A stretch of DNA of 44,333 bases, taken from NCBI RefSeq assembly GCF_004684805.1, contig NZ_SRID01000013.1, positions 1-44,333 of the forward strand, given 5' to 3'. The notes beneath the pieces were generated by a model, which was given only the letters and a program-made list of their open reading frames with translations, was not told the DNA's origin and made no database searches. Origin of the DNA: Streptomyces palmae (GTDB lineage Bacteria > Actinomycetota > Actinomycetes > Streptomycetales > Streptomycetaceae). The translations under genes and the position numbers were made by a program. Positions 17,801 to 25,409 of this stretch are shown here, one piece after another; positions within the stretch are counted from its first letter, which is position 1; the number at the start of each line of letters is the position of its first letter.

Positions 17801-19575
17801 GCAGCGCGGTCCCGGGCGCGTCGGCGGAGTCGGGCCCGCTTACGGGCGGTGCGAGTCGGGATCCTGCCCCGATGAGCCGGACCACCTCCCTTGCCGGTCG
17901 GGCCGACCCGGAGGAGGCATCCCCCGCGGCGTTCAACCTCGTGCGGGAGCCGTGGCTGCCCGTCCAGCATCGCGACGGCACGGTCACCGAGCTGTCCCTG
18001 CGGGAGGTCTTCGCGCGCGCCGACACCCTGCGCGGGATCGTCGGCGACCTCCCCACCCAGGAGCCGGTCCTGCTCAGGCTGCTGCTGGCGATCCTCCACG
18101 ACGCCCTGGAGGGTCCGGCGGACCTGGAGGACTGGGAGGAGCTGTGGGAGAGTCCCGCCCCCTTCACCGCCGCCCTCGACTACCTGGAGCGCCACGCCGA
18201 GCGCTTCGAGCTCTTCGACGACCACCGTCCGTTCTTCCAGGTGGCCGGTCTGCGGACGGCGAAGAACGAGGTGGCTCCGCTCAGCCGGATCGTCGCCGAC
18301 GTACCGACCGGCTCCGCCCTGTTCTCCATGCGGCGCCCGGGAGTGGACCGGCTGTCCTTCGCGGAGGCCGCGCGGTGGCTGCTGCACGCCCACGCCTTCG
18401 ACACCTCGGGCATCAAGTCCGCGATGAAGGGCGATGAGGAGCGCGGCAAGGCGGGCAAGGTCTACCCCCTGGGCGTCGGATCGATGGGGCAGCTGGGCGG
18501 CGTCTTCGCCGAGGGAGACACCCTGCGCGAGACGCTGCTGCTGAATCTGATCGCGTTCGAGGAGGCGTACGGCGGAAACGAGTTCGCCAAGCGGATCGAC
18601 GAGGACCGGCCGGTCTGGCGCCAGGAGGAACCGTACGGTCCCGGCCCCCGCGGTGAGCGGGCGGGCGGCCCCGAGCCTCTTGGGCTGAGGGACCTGTACA
18701 CCTGGCAGTCCCGCCGGATCCGCCTGTGCGCGGAAGGCGGCGCGGTGACGGGCGTCGTCCTGGGCTACGGCGACCCGCTCGCCATGGCCTCGCCATGGCT
18801 GCTGGAGCCGATGAGCGGCTGGCGTCGCAGTCCCGCCCAGGAGAAGAAGCAGGGGCGGCCACTCGTCTACACCTCCTCCCGCCACGACCCGGACAAGTCG
18901 GCGTGGCGCGGGCTCGGCGCCCTGCTCCCGGCTCGCGCCCAGGCGGTGGAGGCGGGAGGAGGCGGGGAGCCGGCCAAGGCGCTCCGCGCGGGCGTCACCC
19001 GCTGGTACACCCAGATCATCACCGAGAGCGAGATCGACCCGGGAAAGCTGGTGCGGCTCCGCCTGGTCGGCGCGGTGTACGGCACGCAGCAGTCGGTGAT
19101 CGACGAGGTCTTCGCCGACTCCGTGGTGCTCCCGGTCGTCACCCTGCACGAGGCCAACCCCGTGTACGGTGCCGCGGCCGTGGACGCCATCAGCGACGCC
19201 GAAGGCGCGGTCGAGGCCCTGGGGTACCTTGCCGGCAATCTCGCCCGCGCGGCGGGTCGCGATCAACCCGACGCGGCGGACGGGGCGGCCCGGGAGCTGG
19301 GGTACGGAGCCCTGGACGGCCCGTACCGGGCGTGGCTGCGGGACCTGGCCAAGCAGATGGATCTCAGGGCCGCACGGCAGTCCTGGCGGGACACGGTCCG
19401 GCGCCACATGCTCCGGCTGGCCCGGCAGGAGATCAGGTCCGCCGGACCGGCGGCCGGCGAGGGAAGAATGATCGATCTTCCCGGTCGGAGCGCGATTCTG
19501 ATGGACGCCGGCCGCGCCGAACTCTGGTTCCGCTCACGGCTGCACCAGGTTCTGGGTCCCCCGGCCGCGTCCTGA
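14803..19575 (+). CDS. cas3-cse1: Cas3-Cse1 fusion: HD nuclease-helicase joined to the Cascade large subunit
   Basis: One 1,590-residue polypeptide. The ATG at 14803 is chosen because AAGGAGGGG sits 7 bases upstream. HD nuclease: H49, HDIGK (H95-D96), H137 and HH (170-171). Superfamily 2 helicase: APMGEGKT (335-342), DEVH (497-500), SAT (528-530) and motif VI QRMGRLHRH. The Cas3 part ends near 975. A low-complexity linker (about 975-1043) leads into Cse1, starting FNLVREPWLPV at 1044. Cse1 recognises the PAM and recruits Cas3; Cas3 then degrades the target. Natural Cas3-Cse1 fusions are described in some Streptomyces and Catenulispora. The linker DNA still contains AAAGGAG plus an out-of-frame ATG (17780), and an in-frame ATG (17872), see findings. 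First cas gene of the operon. Confidence 0.95.
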   Translation: MFPTSMNSAAQGLELREKFDPAMPLTAAARSAWAKHDRKTGGWLPAWRHFADASSVAGTLWEDWLPASVRRLVAEPLPGGQEDAARLIRFLAASHDIGKCTPAFACQVEELAGRMRDQGLEMPTAREYGQDRRLAPHGLAGQLLLQEWLGERFGLGARVAGQFAVVAGGHHGVPPESQQIHDLQLRPHLIRHPGPSEAVWRQTQYELLDWCAELTGVTDLLPSLRIVKLPQPVQVLLTAVVILADWIASAPELFPYAPESWHPLGQVGERRRLRAAWEGLDLPEPWQPELPMDSPQALFSQRFPALKGAAPRPVQQEAVRMATAMDPGGLLIIEAPMGEGKTEAALAAAEILAARSGAGGLLLALPTRATGDAMFGRLLSWLEALPADGAPSWTVVLAHAKAALNEVWSGLLRAGSRAIAAVEPDEVEREPATGGAAKGVPRHPAGLHAHQWLRGRKKQLLAPFAVGTVDQVLFAALKSRHLALRHLAVAGKVVVIDEVHAYDAYMNRYLDRTLEWLAAYRVPVVLLSATLPAARRQALAAAYAGAEGAAAVETASDAYPLLTAVSPGRTALTARPPAAGDRGTAVALERMDDDLSALADRLAVELADGGCALVVRNTVGRVLEAADVLRSRFGDGEVTVTHSRFLAADRAANDADLIRRFGRGGDRPARSVVIASQVVEQSLDVSFDLLVTDLAPVDLVLQRMGRLHRHPSPRPSRLSTPRCLVTGVDWGASPPAPVAGSRAVYPGEWTLLRALAALAPHLDGVPVRLPQDISTLVQSAYGEEPLGPAAWAEAVTTAEERHRALLAEKRRKADGFLLGPVRRPGRPVYGWLEAHAGDADDGPTGRAQVRDGEETLEVLVVQRRADGRLTTVPWLDGGRGGLELPTDFPPSRRAAEAVAASALTLPGRFSKPWLIDRTIEELEKFLVPAWQVKECPWLAGELLLVLDERCQTRLAGFALSYSRAEGLRMADPVMSGSGPHAHGGATVERSGDDVRQRGARSAVPGASAESGPLTGGASRDPAPMSRTTSLAGRADPEEASPAAFNLVREPWLPVQHRDGTVTELSLREVFARADTLRGIVGDLPTQEPVLLRLLLAILHDALEGPADLEDWEELWESPAPFTAALDYLERHAERFELFDDHRPFFQVAGLRTAKNEVAPLSRIVADVPTGSALFSMRRPGVDRLSFAEAARWLLHAHAFDTSGIKSAMKGDEERGKAGKVYPLGVGSMGQLGGVFAEGDTLRETLLLNLIAFEEAYGGNEFAKRIDEDRPVWRQEEPYGPGPRGERAGGPEPLGLRDLYTWQSRRIRLCAEGGAVTGVVLGYGDPLAMASPWLLEPMSGWRRSPAQEKKQGRPLVYTSSRHDPDKSAWRGLGALLPARAQAVEAGGGGEPAKALRAGVTRWYTQIITESEIDPGKLVRLRLVGAVYGTQQSVIDEVFADSVVLPVVTLHEANPVYGAAAVDAISDAEGAVEALGYLAGNLARAAGRDQPDAADGAARELGYGALDGPYRAWLRDLAKQMDLRAARQSWRDTVRRHMLRLARQEIRSAGPAAGEGRMIDLPGRSAILMDAGRAELWFRSRLHQVLGPPAAS

Positions 19576-19628
19576 GCCACCGAGACCACGGCAGCCCCTG
19601 TCGCACTATCCCCGTCAGGAGAACATCC

Positions 19629-20498
19629 ATGACACCGAACGTTCCGGTAAGCGAGAGCAGCACGGACTCGGGTGGACGCGCCCTTCGTCTCTCCGGCACG
19701 GCCGTGGCTCAGGTCATCGGGCCCCTGCAGTCCGGTTACCAGCGGGACGACGCCTGGGCGGTCGCGGCCGTCGCCCGGTTGCGCCGGGAAGCCGGTCGGG
19801 ACGCGTACGGCTCCCCCACCGCTTGGGGGCTGCACCATCTGGAGGTCCTGGCCGAACTCCGCGAGCGGCAGCGGACGACTGAACCGGAGGGCCCCGGCGC
19901 CGGGAAGGCCGCTGCCGCCTACTTCCGCTCCGGTCCGTACGTCCACCAGAAGGATCAGGAGCTCCGCGAGGACACCGCCGTCCATCTCGCCGTGACGCTG
20001 TGGGCTCTGCATCAGCAGTCCCTGCGGGATGAGCCGATGCACCTGGCCGGATGGCCGCTCGGCCGCTCCGTGCGCCGGCTCGCCCATGGGAAGTCCGGCA
20101 CCCATGACGGCCGTCCGGCTGCCGCCGGGGACGCGGACACCGCCGCCGACACCCGCGGTTCGGCCCCGGAGCGGGTCGAGGACGTGAGTGAGGCCGTACG
20201 CAAACGCTTCGTACGGATCGGGAGCGCGTCGGACACGGAGGTCCTGGCAACGCGGCTGCGCGAGATGGTGCAGCTGCTGCGTCGTGCGCGCATCCCCCTC
20301 GACTACGCCCGCCTCGCCGATCAGCTCGTGCGGTGGCAGGACGAGAACACGCGGGACGACGTCCGCCGCCAGTGGGGCCGCGACTTCCACCGGCGCCACG
20401 GAGACTCCGCCTCGGCCCGCACAGGTGACGAGGGCACGGAGACCGGAGTGGACGAGGTGCCCGCGGGGGACTTCGAAGCGGACGACGCCGACTCCTGA
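19629..20498 (+). CDS. cse2: Cascade small subunit Cse2 (CasB, Cas11e)
   Basis: 289 residues; normally two copies sit in the belly of Cascade and stabilise the R-loop by binding the displaced strand. Family features: RRDDAWAVAAVARLRREAGR-like start (QRDDAWAVAAVARLRR), LHHLEVLAELRE, DTAVHLAVTLWALHQQS, and the C-terminal VRKRFVRIGSASDTEVLATR, LRRARIPLDYARLADQL and VRRQWGRDFHR. It is longer than the E. coli protein (160 residues) because of a low-complexity insertion (about 158-190) and an acidic tail. The ATG at 19629 follows CAGGAGA; the open frame extends much further upstream, but that part overlaps cse1 and is not coding. It starts 53 bp after cas3-cse1. Confidence 0.92.
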   Translation: MTPNVPVSESSTDSGGRALRLSGTAVAQVIGPLQSGYQRDDAWAVAAVARLRREAGRDAYGSPTAWGLHHLEVLAELRERQRTTEPEGPGAGKAAAAYFRSGPYVHQKDQELREDTAVHLAVTLWALHQQSLRDEPMHLAGWPLGRSVRRLAHGKSGTHDGRPAAAGDADTAADTRGSAPERVEDVSEAVRKRFVRIGSASDTEVLATRLREMVQLLRRARIPLDYARLADQLVRWQDENTRDDVRRQWGRDFHRRHGDSASARTGDEGTETGVDEVPAGDFEADDADS

Positions 20499-20574
20499 TC
20501 CCGGCCGCGCACTCTCCTCAGCCGTCTGTTCGGCTCCTTGCATTCCACCGGTGAACGAAAGAAGAGGAAGACCC

Positions 20575-21765
20575 GTGACCCGCACGATCCTCGATATCCA
20601 CATCCTCCAGAACGTGCCCCCCAGCAACATGAACCGGGACGATACCGGAACACCCAAATCCGCTTTCTACGGCGGCGTGCGTCGGGCGCGGGTGTCGAGC
20701 CAGGCGTGGAAGCGCGCCACCCGCAGCCGGTTCAACGAGCTGCTGCCGCCGGAGGAGCTCGGCGTACGGACGAAGAAGGTGGTCGAGGCACTGGCGGAGC
20801 GCATCACCGCCCATGACCCCTCACTTGCCGAGACCGCCGCCGCACTCGCGGAGGAGGCCCTGCGGACGGCCACCGGCTCGTCCTTCGAGCCCTCGAAGCG
20901 GAAGAGCAAGGACGGCGAGGAGCCGGGGGTCTCCGAGTCCAAGTACCTGATGTTCCTCAGCCGTCGGCAGCTGGACGCACTGGCCGAGGTGGCGGTGGAG
21001 GCCAGTGGCGGCGGGGACGTCGCGACGCTCAAGAAGGCGTTCAAGGACAAGGAGCAGAAGGCCCGGGCGCGCAACGCGGTGGACACCCGGCACTCGGTGG
21101 ACATCGCGCTCTTCGGGCGGATGGTCGCGGACTCCGCCGACCTCAACGTGGAGGCCGCCACGCAGGTGGCGCACGCGCTGAGCGTGCACCGGACGGACAT
21201 CGAGTCGGACTACTACACGGCGGTGGACGACCGCAGCGGCGATTCCGAGTCGGGTGCCGGCATGATCGGTACGGTCGACTTCAACTCGGCGACGCTGTAC
21301 CGGTACGCGGCGGTCGACGTCGACGAGCTCCAGCGCAATCTCGGTGTCGGCCTCAAGGAGAACGAGCCTCCGACCACGCCCGTCTCGAAGGCCGTCACCG
21401 CCTTCCTGGAGGCGTTCATCACCTCGCTGCCGACCGGGAAGATCAACTCGTTCGGCAACCACACCCTGCCCTCCGCCGTCATCGTCACGATGCGCGACCG
21501 GTGGCCGATCAGCTTCGTCGGCGCCTTCGAGGAGCCGGTACCGAAGTCCGCGTCGGGCGGATACCTGCGGGAGAGCTGCCGCAGGCTCGCCGCATACGTG
21601 CCCGACCTGGAGCGGCAGTACGGCCTCCAGGATCAGCGCAGCTGGGTGATGCGCGTGGGCGAGGAGACGCGGGCTCTGGCGGAGCTGGGCACCGCGGTGA
21701 CCCTGTCCGCTCTGCTGGACGAGGTGGGAAGCGCGGTGGCCGAACGCCTGGAGTCCGGGGCATGA
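20575..21765 (+). CDS. cas7e: Cascade backbone subunit Cas7e (Cse4, CasC)
   Basis: 396 residues. Six copies form the crRNA-binding backbone of Cascade. Typical motifs are at the start, TILDIHILQNVPPSNMNRDD and SAFYGGVRRARVSSQAWKRA (RNA-binding RRM core), with RHSVDIALFGRMVADSADLN in the middle and SFGNHTLPSAVIVTMRDRWP later. The GTG at 20575 follows GAAGAGGAAG and gives the standard VTRTILDIHI N-terminus; upstream in-frame extension overlaps cse2. Its TGA overlaps the next ATG, so cas5e translation is coupled. Confidence 0.95.
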   Translation: MTRTILDIHILQNVPPSNMNRDDTGTPKSAFYGGVRRARVSSQAWKRATRSRFNELLPPEELGVRTKKVVEALAERITAHDPSLAETAAALAEEALRTATGSSFEPSKRKSKDGEEPGVSESKYLMFLSRRQLDALAEVAVEASGGGDVATLKKAFKDKEQKARARNAVDTRHSVDIALFGRMVADSADLNVEAATQVAHALSVHRTDIESDYYTAVDDRSGDSESGAGMIGTVDFNSATLYRYAAVDVDELQRNLGVGLKENEPPTTPVSKAVTAFLEAFITSLPTGKINSFGNHTLPSAVIVTMRDRWPISFVGAFEEPVPKSASGGYLRESCRRLAAYVPDLERQYGLQDQRSWVMRVGEETRALAELGTAVTLSALLDEVGSAVAERLESGA

Positions 21766-22511
21766 CGGTGCTGCTGCTGCGTCTGGCCGGACCGCTGCAG
21801 GCGTGGGGTTCGGCGGCCCGGTTCGCACGCCGCACCACGGAGAACGCGCCGACCAAGAGCGGCGTGCTGGGTCTGCTGGCCGCCGCCGAAGGGCGCCCGC
21901 GCGGCGCGGACCTGTCCGACCTCGCGGCGCTGCGCTTCGGCGTTCGCATCGACCAACCCGGCATGCGGGTGCGGGACTTCCACAAGGCCCAGCACGCCGA
22001 CTCCGGGCGTGTGATGCCGCTGTCGGACCGCTACTACCTGGCCGACGCGGTCTTCGTCGCCGGGGTCGAGGGTGATCCGGAGCTGATCCGGCGTCTGCAC
22101 GCGGCCGCGGACGCCCCCCACTTCCTCCCGTACCTGGGACGGCGTTCCTGCCCGCCCTCCCTGCCTCTGCTGTTCCAGGGCTCACTCACCGACCAACCCC
22201 TGGAATCCGCGCTGCGTGATGCGCCCTGGCAGGCGTCGCGATGGTACGTCGGACAACTCGGCCATGGCGCAGCCGCCGCTCAGGCACCGGCCGCCCCGGA
22301 AGAGCTGGACGTCCTCGTGGACTGCCCCGCCGGCGAGACGCCCGACTTCTCGCTACGCGACACGCCCGTCTCCTTCGACCCCCGTCACCGGCAGTACGCC
22401 ATGCGGGGCGTCCGGACCACGCATGTGGACGCCCCTCCGCACGATCCGACCGCGCACCTCCGCCGGGCCGCGCCGCCCGGCCACCCAGGCCTCGCCCCGG
22501 ACGTCTCCTAG
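21762..22511 (+). CDS. cas5e: Cascade subunit Cas5e (CasD)
   Basis: 249 residues. It caps the 5' handle of the crRNA. Family features: MTVLLLRLAGPLQAWGSAAR with the conserved LxGPLQAWG, RRTTENAPTKSGVLGLLAAA, VRIDQPGMRVRDFHKAQ, SDRYYLADAVFVAGVEG and PYLGRRSCPPSLPL. Start ATG overlaps the cas7e stop (ATGA, 21762-21765). Confidence 0.94.
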   Translation: MTVLLLRLAGPLQAWGSAARFARRTTENAPTKSGVLGLLAAAEGRPRGADLSDLAALRFGVRIDQPGMRVRDFHKAQHADSGRVMPLSDRYYLADAVFVAGVEGDPELIRRLHAAADAPHFLPYLGRRSCPPSLPLLFQGSLTDQPLESALRDAPWQASRWYVGQLGHGAAAAQAPAAPEELDVLVDCPAGETPDFSLRDTPVSFDPRHRQYAMRGVRTTHVDAPPHDPTAHLRRAAPPGHPGLAPDVS

Positions 22512-22519
22512 GACCACCG

Positions 22520-23290
22520 ATGTACCTGACCCGATTCCGTTTCAACACCGCCAGATCCGAGGCGCGCCGGCTCCTCGGCTCACCGCACCGCCTGCACGGT
22601 GCCGTGAACATGGCGTTCCCCGAGCCCCCGGCACGTGATGGTGACGGCCCTCGAGTCCTGTGGCGGCTCGACCACACGTCAGCCGGTCGTGTCGACCTCT
22701 TCGTCTCCAGCCCCTCCCGGCCCGACCTCACCCACCTCGTCGAGCAGGCCGGTTGGCCCAGCCTGGGCCCGGAGGGGTGGACCACCTTCGCGTACGCCGA
22801 GTTCCTGGACGCCCTCCGGCAGGGCGACACCTGGGCGTTCCGCCTCACCGCCAACCCGGTGCACCACATCCGCCGGGAGTCCGATCCCCCGGGGGCGCCG
22901 ACCAAGCGCGCCGCCCATGTCTCGACCCGCCACCAGATCGGCTGGCTGCTGAAGCACCAGGAGCGTGCGGGGTTCGCCGTGGTCCGCAGGCAGGCCGAGG
23001 ACGGCTCCGACATGCCCGGTGAGGAGCACGAGGTCTACGAACTGATCGTGCACGACCGGACGCCCGTCCGCTTCGGCAAGCCCTCGGGCACGGGTCCTGC
23101 CGAGGTTCGAACCGGTGGAGTCCGCAACGGGCGTGCTCCAGCCGCCCCTGATGTGCGCTTCACCCGCGCCACCTATGACGGCAGGCTTCGGATCACCGAC
23201 CTCACGGCATTCCGCCACACCCTGACCCACGGGCTGGGCAAGGCCAAGGCATACGGCTGCGGCCTGATGACACTGGCCCCGGTGCGGTGA
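22520..23290 (+). CDS. cas6e: CRISPR pre-crRNA endoribonuclease Cas6e (Cse3, CasE)
   Basis: 256 residues. It cleaves the repeat hairpin and stays bound to the crRNA 3' end. The protein begins MYLTRFRFNTARSEARRLLG and continues SPHRLHGAVN, where H26 matches the catalytic histidine position of Cas6e enzymes. The C-terminal glycine-rich loop is HGLGKAKAYGCGLMTLAPVR. The ATG at 22520 is 8 bp after the cas5e stop, with AGGACC in front. Length is slightly above E. coli CasE (199). Confidence 0.94.
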   Translation: MYLTRFRFNTARSEARRLLGSPHRLHGAVNMAFPEPPARDGDGPRVLWRLDHTSAGRVDLFVSSPSRPDLTHLVEQAGWPSLGPEGWTTFAYAEFLDALRQGDTWAFRLTANPVHHIRRESDPPGAPTKRAAHVSTRHQIGWLLKHQERAGFAVVRRQAEDGSDMPGEEHEVYELIVHDRTPVRFGKPSGTGPAEVRTGGVRNGRAPAAPDVRFTRATYDGRLRITDLTAFRHTLTHGLGKAKAYGCGLMTLAPVR

Positions 23291-23294
23291 AGCC

Positions 23295-24239
23295 GTGACC
23301 GCGGTCAGCAAGCGCGGTGCCTCCTCGCCCCGTGAACTCACCCGGGTCGGCGACCGGACCTCGTTCCTCTACCTGGAACGCTGCGCCGTCCACCGCGAGG
23401 ACAACGCCATCACCGCCACCGACACGGACGGCGTCACCCACATCCCCTCGGCAACGATCGGCACCCTGCTGCTCGGCCCCGGGACACGCGTGACCCACCA
23501 GGCGATGGCGCTACTGGGTGACAGCGGCGCCGCGGTGGTCTGGGTGGGCGAACACGGCGTGCGGTACTACGCGGGCGGGCGCGCCCTGACCCGTTCCTCG
23601 GGGCTGGTCGAGGCGCAGGCCACGGCGTGGGCGAACCGCCGCACCCGGCTTGAGGTGGCGCGGGACATGTACCGATTGCGCTTCCCCGACGATGACCCTT
23701 CAGGCCGCACTCGCCAAGAGCTACTGCAGATGGAGGGCCGCCGGCTGAAGGAGTGCTACCGCCGGGAGTCCGCTCGCACCGGCGTACGGTGGGTGCGCCG
23801 CGAATACCACCAGGACGACTTCTCCGCCGCCGACGCCCCCAACCAGGGGGTGACGGCGGCGGCCCAGTGCATGTACGGCGTGGCCCACGCCGTGGTCGCC
23901 GCGCTGGGCTGCTCCCCTGGGCTCGGCTTCGTCCACTCCGGGCACGAGCGGTCCTTCGTGCTGGACATCGCCGACCTGTACAAGACGGAGATCGCGATCC
24001 CGGCCGCCTTCGACGCCGCGGCAGCGGGCGAGGACGACGTCCCGACCCGTACGCGACGAGCCCTGCGGGACCGTATCAACAGGGCTCGGCTCCTCGACCG
24101 CTGCGCGAACGACATCAAGAAGCTGCTTCGTTATGAGGCATCCGAGGCGGCCCTCGATGCGGACCACGTAGGGCTCGAGTCCGACGGCGGCCGGCTGCTG
24201 ACCAGCGGACGCAACTACGGGGACGAGCCGCTCTGGTGA
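23295..24239 (+). CDS. cas1e: CRISPR integrase Cas1e
   Basis: 314 residues. With Cas2 it inserts new spacers at the leader end. Metal-binding residues line up with the E. coli enzyme at a constant offset of 6: E147 in LLQMEGRRLKE, H214 in GFVHSGHERS and D227 in FVLDIADLYK. The active site is therefore intact. The start is GTG at 23295, 4 bp after the cas6e stop. Its stop overlaps the cas2e GTG. Confidence 0.96.
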   Translation: MTAVSKRGASSPRELTRVGDRTSFLYLERCAVHREDNAITATDTDGVTHIPSATIGTLLLGPGTRVTHQAMALLGDSGAAVVWVGEHGVRYYAGGRALTRSSGLVEAQATAWANRRTRLEVARDMYRLRFPDDDPSGRTRQELLQMEGRRLKECYRRESARTGVRWVRREYHQDDFSAADAPNQGVTAAAQCMYGVAHAVVAALGCSPGLGFVHSGHERSFVLDIADLYKTEIAIPAAFDAAAAGEDDVPTRTRRALRDRINRARLLDRCANDIKKLLRYEASEAALDADHVGLESDGGRLLTSGRNYGDEPLW

Positions 24240-24589
24240 CCGTGATCGTCCTCACCAACTGCCCGGCGGGCCTGCGCGGGTTCCTGACCCGATGGCTCCT
24301 GGAGATCTCTCCGGGCGTCTTCCTCGGCTCACCGTCGGCCCGCGTGCGCGATGTCCTCTGGAACGAAGTCCTCACGTACTCCGGCCAGGGCCGGGCGCTG
24401 CTCGCGTACACCACCGACAACGAGCAGGGCTTCACCTTTCGCACCCACGATCACTCCTGGCACCCCACGGACCACGAGGGCCTCACCCTCCTCCACCGCC
24501 CCGCGGCCCCGTCCCCAACCCGTCCCATTACCGAGCCACCACGCCAGGGGTGGAGCAAGGCGGCAAAGCGGCGAAGGTTCGGACGATGA
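24236..24589 (+). CDS. cas2e: CRISPR adaptation protein Cas2e
   Basis: 117 residues. It is the structural partner of Cas1 in the adaptation complex. MTVIVLTNCPAGLRGFLTRW, LLEISPGVFLGSPSARVRD and LWNEVLTYSGQGRALLAY are typical of the I-E subtype, which lacks the catalytic-type Asp of other Cas2 proteins. A short basic tail (KAAKRRRFGR) ends the protein. GTG start overlaps cas1e stop as GTGA. It ends 28 bp before the array 2 leader. Confidence 0.94.
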   Translation: MTVIVLTNCPAGLRGFLTRWLLEISPGVFLGSPSARVRDVLWNEVLTYSGQGRALLAYTTDNEQGFTFRTHDHSWHPTDHEGLTLLHRPAAPSPTRPITEPPRQGWSKAAKRRRFGR

Positions 24590-24617
24590 GACGGAGGAAG
24601 GCTGGATCGGTATCCGT

Positions 24618-24692
24618 TATGACCCTTTGGCCCGAGTCTCGGGAAGTGAGTGAAACGGCCTGCGCGCGAGATGAACACGCAGGTCAGCTCCT
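24618..24692 (+). promoter_or_regulatory. CRISPR leader, array 2
   Basis: 75 bp aligning with the array 1 leader, including TTTGG, CCGAGTCTCGGGAAGTG, GCAGGTC and GCTCCT immediately before repeat 1. The inverted repeat is kept at the same place with altered bases: CTGCGCG (24660-24666) and CACGCAG (24676-24682), again with a 9-nt spacer. Confidence 0.85.
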
Positions 24693-25148
24693 GTGGTCCC
24701 CGCGCATGCGGGGGTGGTCCCTCGTAGTCCCCGCCCTTCAGCAGCCGGAGTGCGTGCTCCCCGCGCATGCGGGGGTGGTCCCCACCGCAGTCCGCCGGCG
24801 GGCCGAGAAGCTGAGTGCTCCCCGCGCATGCGGGGGTGGTCCCATGATCCGGACCGGCGCACTGGAAAAGCTGCTGTGCTCCCCGCGCACGCGGGGGTGG
24901 TCCCGCGGGCCGGGTGGTCTCGACCGGGAAGAACAGCTGGTCCCCGCTCATGCGGGGGTGGTCCCCAGACCGTGAACCTGGACCAGATTGGCGGCGAGTG
25001 GTCCCCGCGCATGCAGGGGTGGTCCCGTGGAGTTCCTCGCGGTGTGGTGTTCGACTTCGTGGTCCCCGCGCATGCGGGGGTAGTCCCTGCGGGTGCTCGC
25101 TGACACGGGCCAGGATGACGTGGTCCCCGCGCACGCCGGGGTGGCCCC
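24693..25148 (+). CRISPR. type I-E CRISPR array 2: 8 repeats, 7 spacers
   Basis: 29-bp repeats start at 24693, 24754, 24815, 24876, 24937, 24998, 25059 and 25120; all spacers are 32 bp. The core is the same as array 1. Repeats 2-4 begin GTGCTCCCC, repeat 1 and repeats 6-8 begin GTGGTCCCC, and repeat 5 begins CTGG. Repeat 6 has GCAGGGG, and repeat 8 (GCACGCCGGGGTGGCC) is decayed. A much weaker trace around 25175-25203 may be a ninth repeat. One spacer reads QTVNLDQIGGE, consistent with coding DNA. Same orientation as array 1 and the cas genes. Confidence 0.98.
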
Positions 25149-25409
25149 GGCCCAGCGCGCCCCCGCGGCATGGCCATGGCCCCGAATGCGGGCTGGTGGT
25201 GAGCGCATATGCTGGTCAGAGACGTCTCGGCGCCGGTGCGCGGAGCATCGGGTGCGGCCGGGAACGGGGCCGGGGCGCCCGTGGTGCGCTGGTGCCGGGT
25301 AGGCCCGTCGGGCGGGAGTCTCCCCTTCCACGCGGCTGGGCACGGCCACGTCGACACCATCGGACGGCGCCGCCGAGGGCGTCCTCTTCGCCATGCCAGG
25401 GAGTGTGCA
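25149..25409. other. gap between array 2 and polyprenyl synthase gene
   Basis: No supportable gene; open frames here continue from the repeats. It holds the synthase promoter region and possibly a ruined terminal CRISPR repeat. Confidence 0.45.

Noticed and set aside
16936..19407. 823-codon minus-strand frame opposite cas3-cse1
   Set aside because: Antisense to motif-bearing helicase and Cse1 sequence; composition is not protein-like.
14803..19575. Cas3-Cse1 as an assembly or frameshift artefact joining two genes
   Set aside because: The frame is open with a reasonable linker and both domains are complete, and such fusions are known in Streptomyces. I keep it as genuine, while noting the internal start signals.
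12180..25150. Integrative element inserted at tRNA-Arg carrying the CRISPR locus
   Set aside because: No integrase gene and no second copy of the tRNA 3' end were found in the window, and cas gene composition matches the surroundings.
25175..25203. A ninth repeat in array 2
   Set aside because: Only short words (GGCCCCG, ATGCGGG, TGGTGGT) match and spacing is off by several bases; too weak to count.
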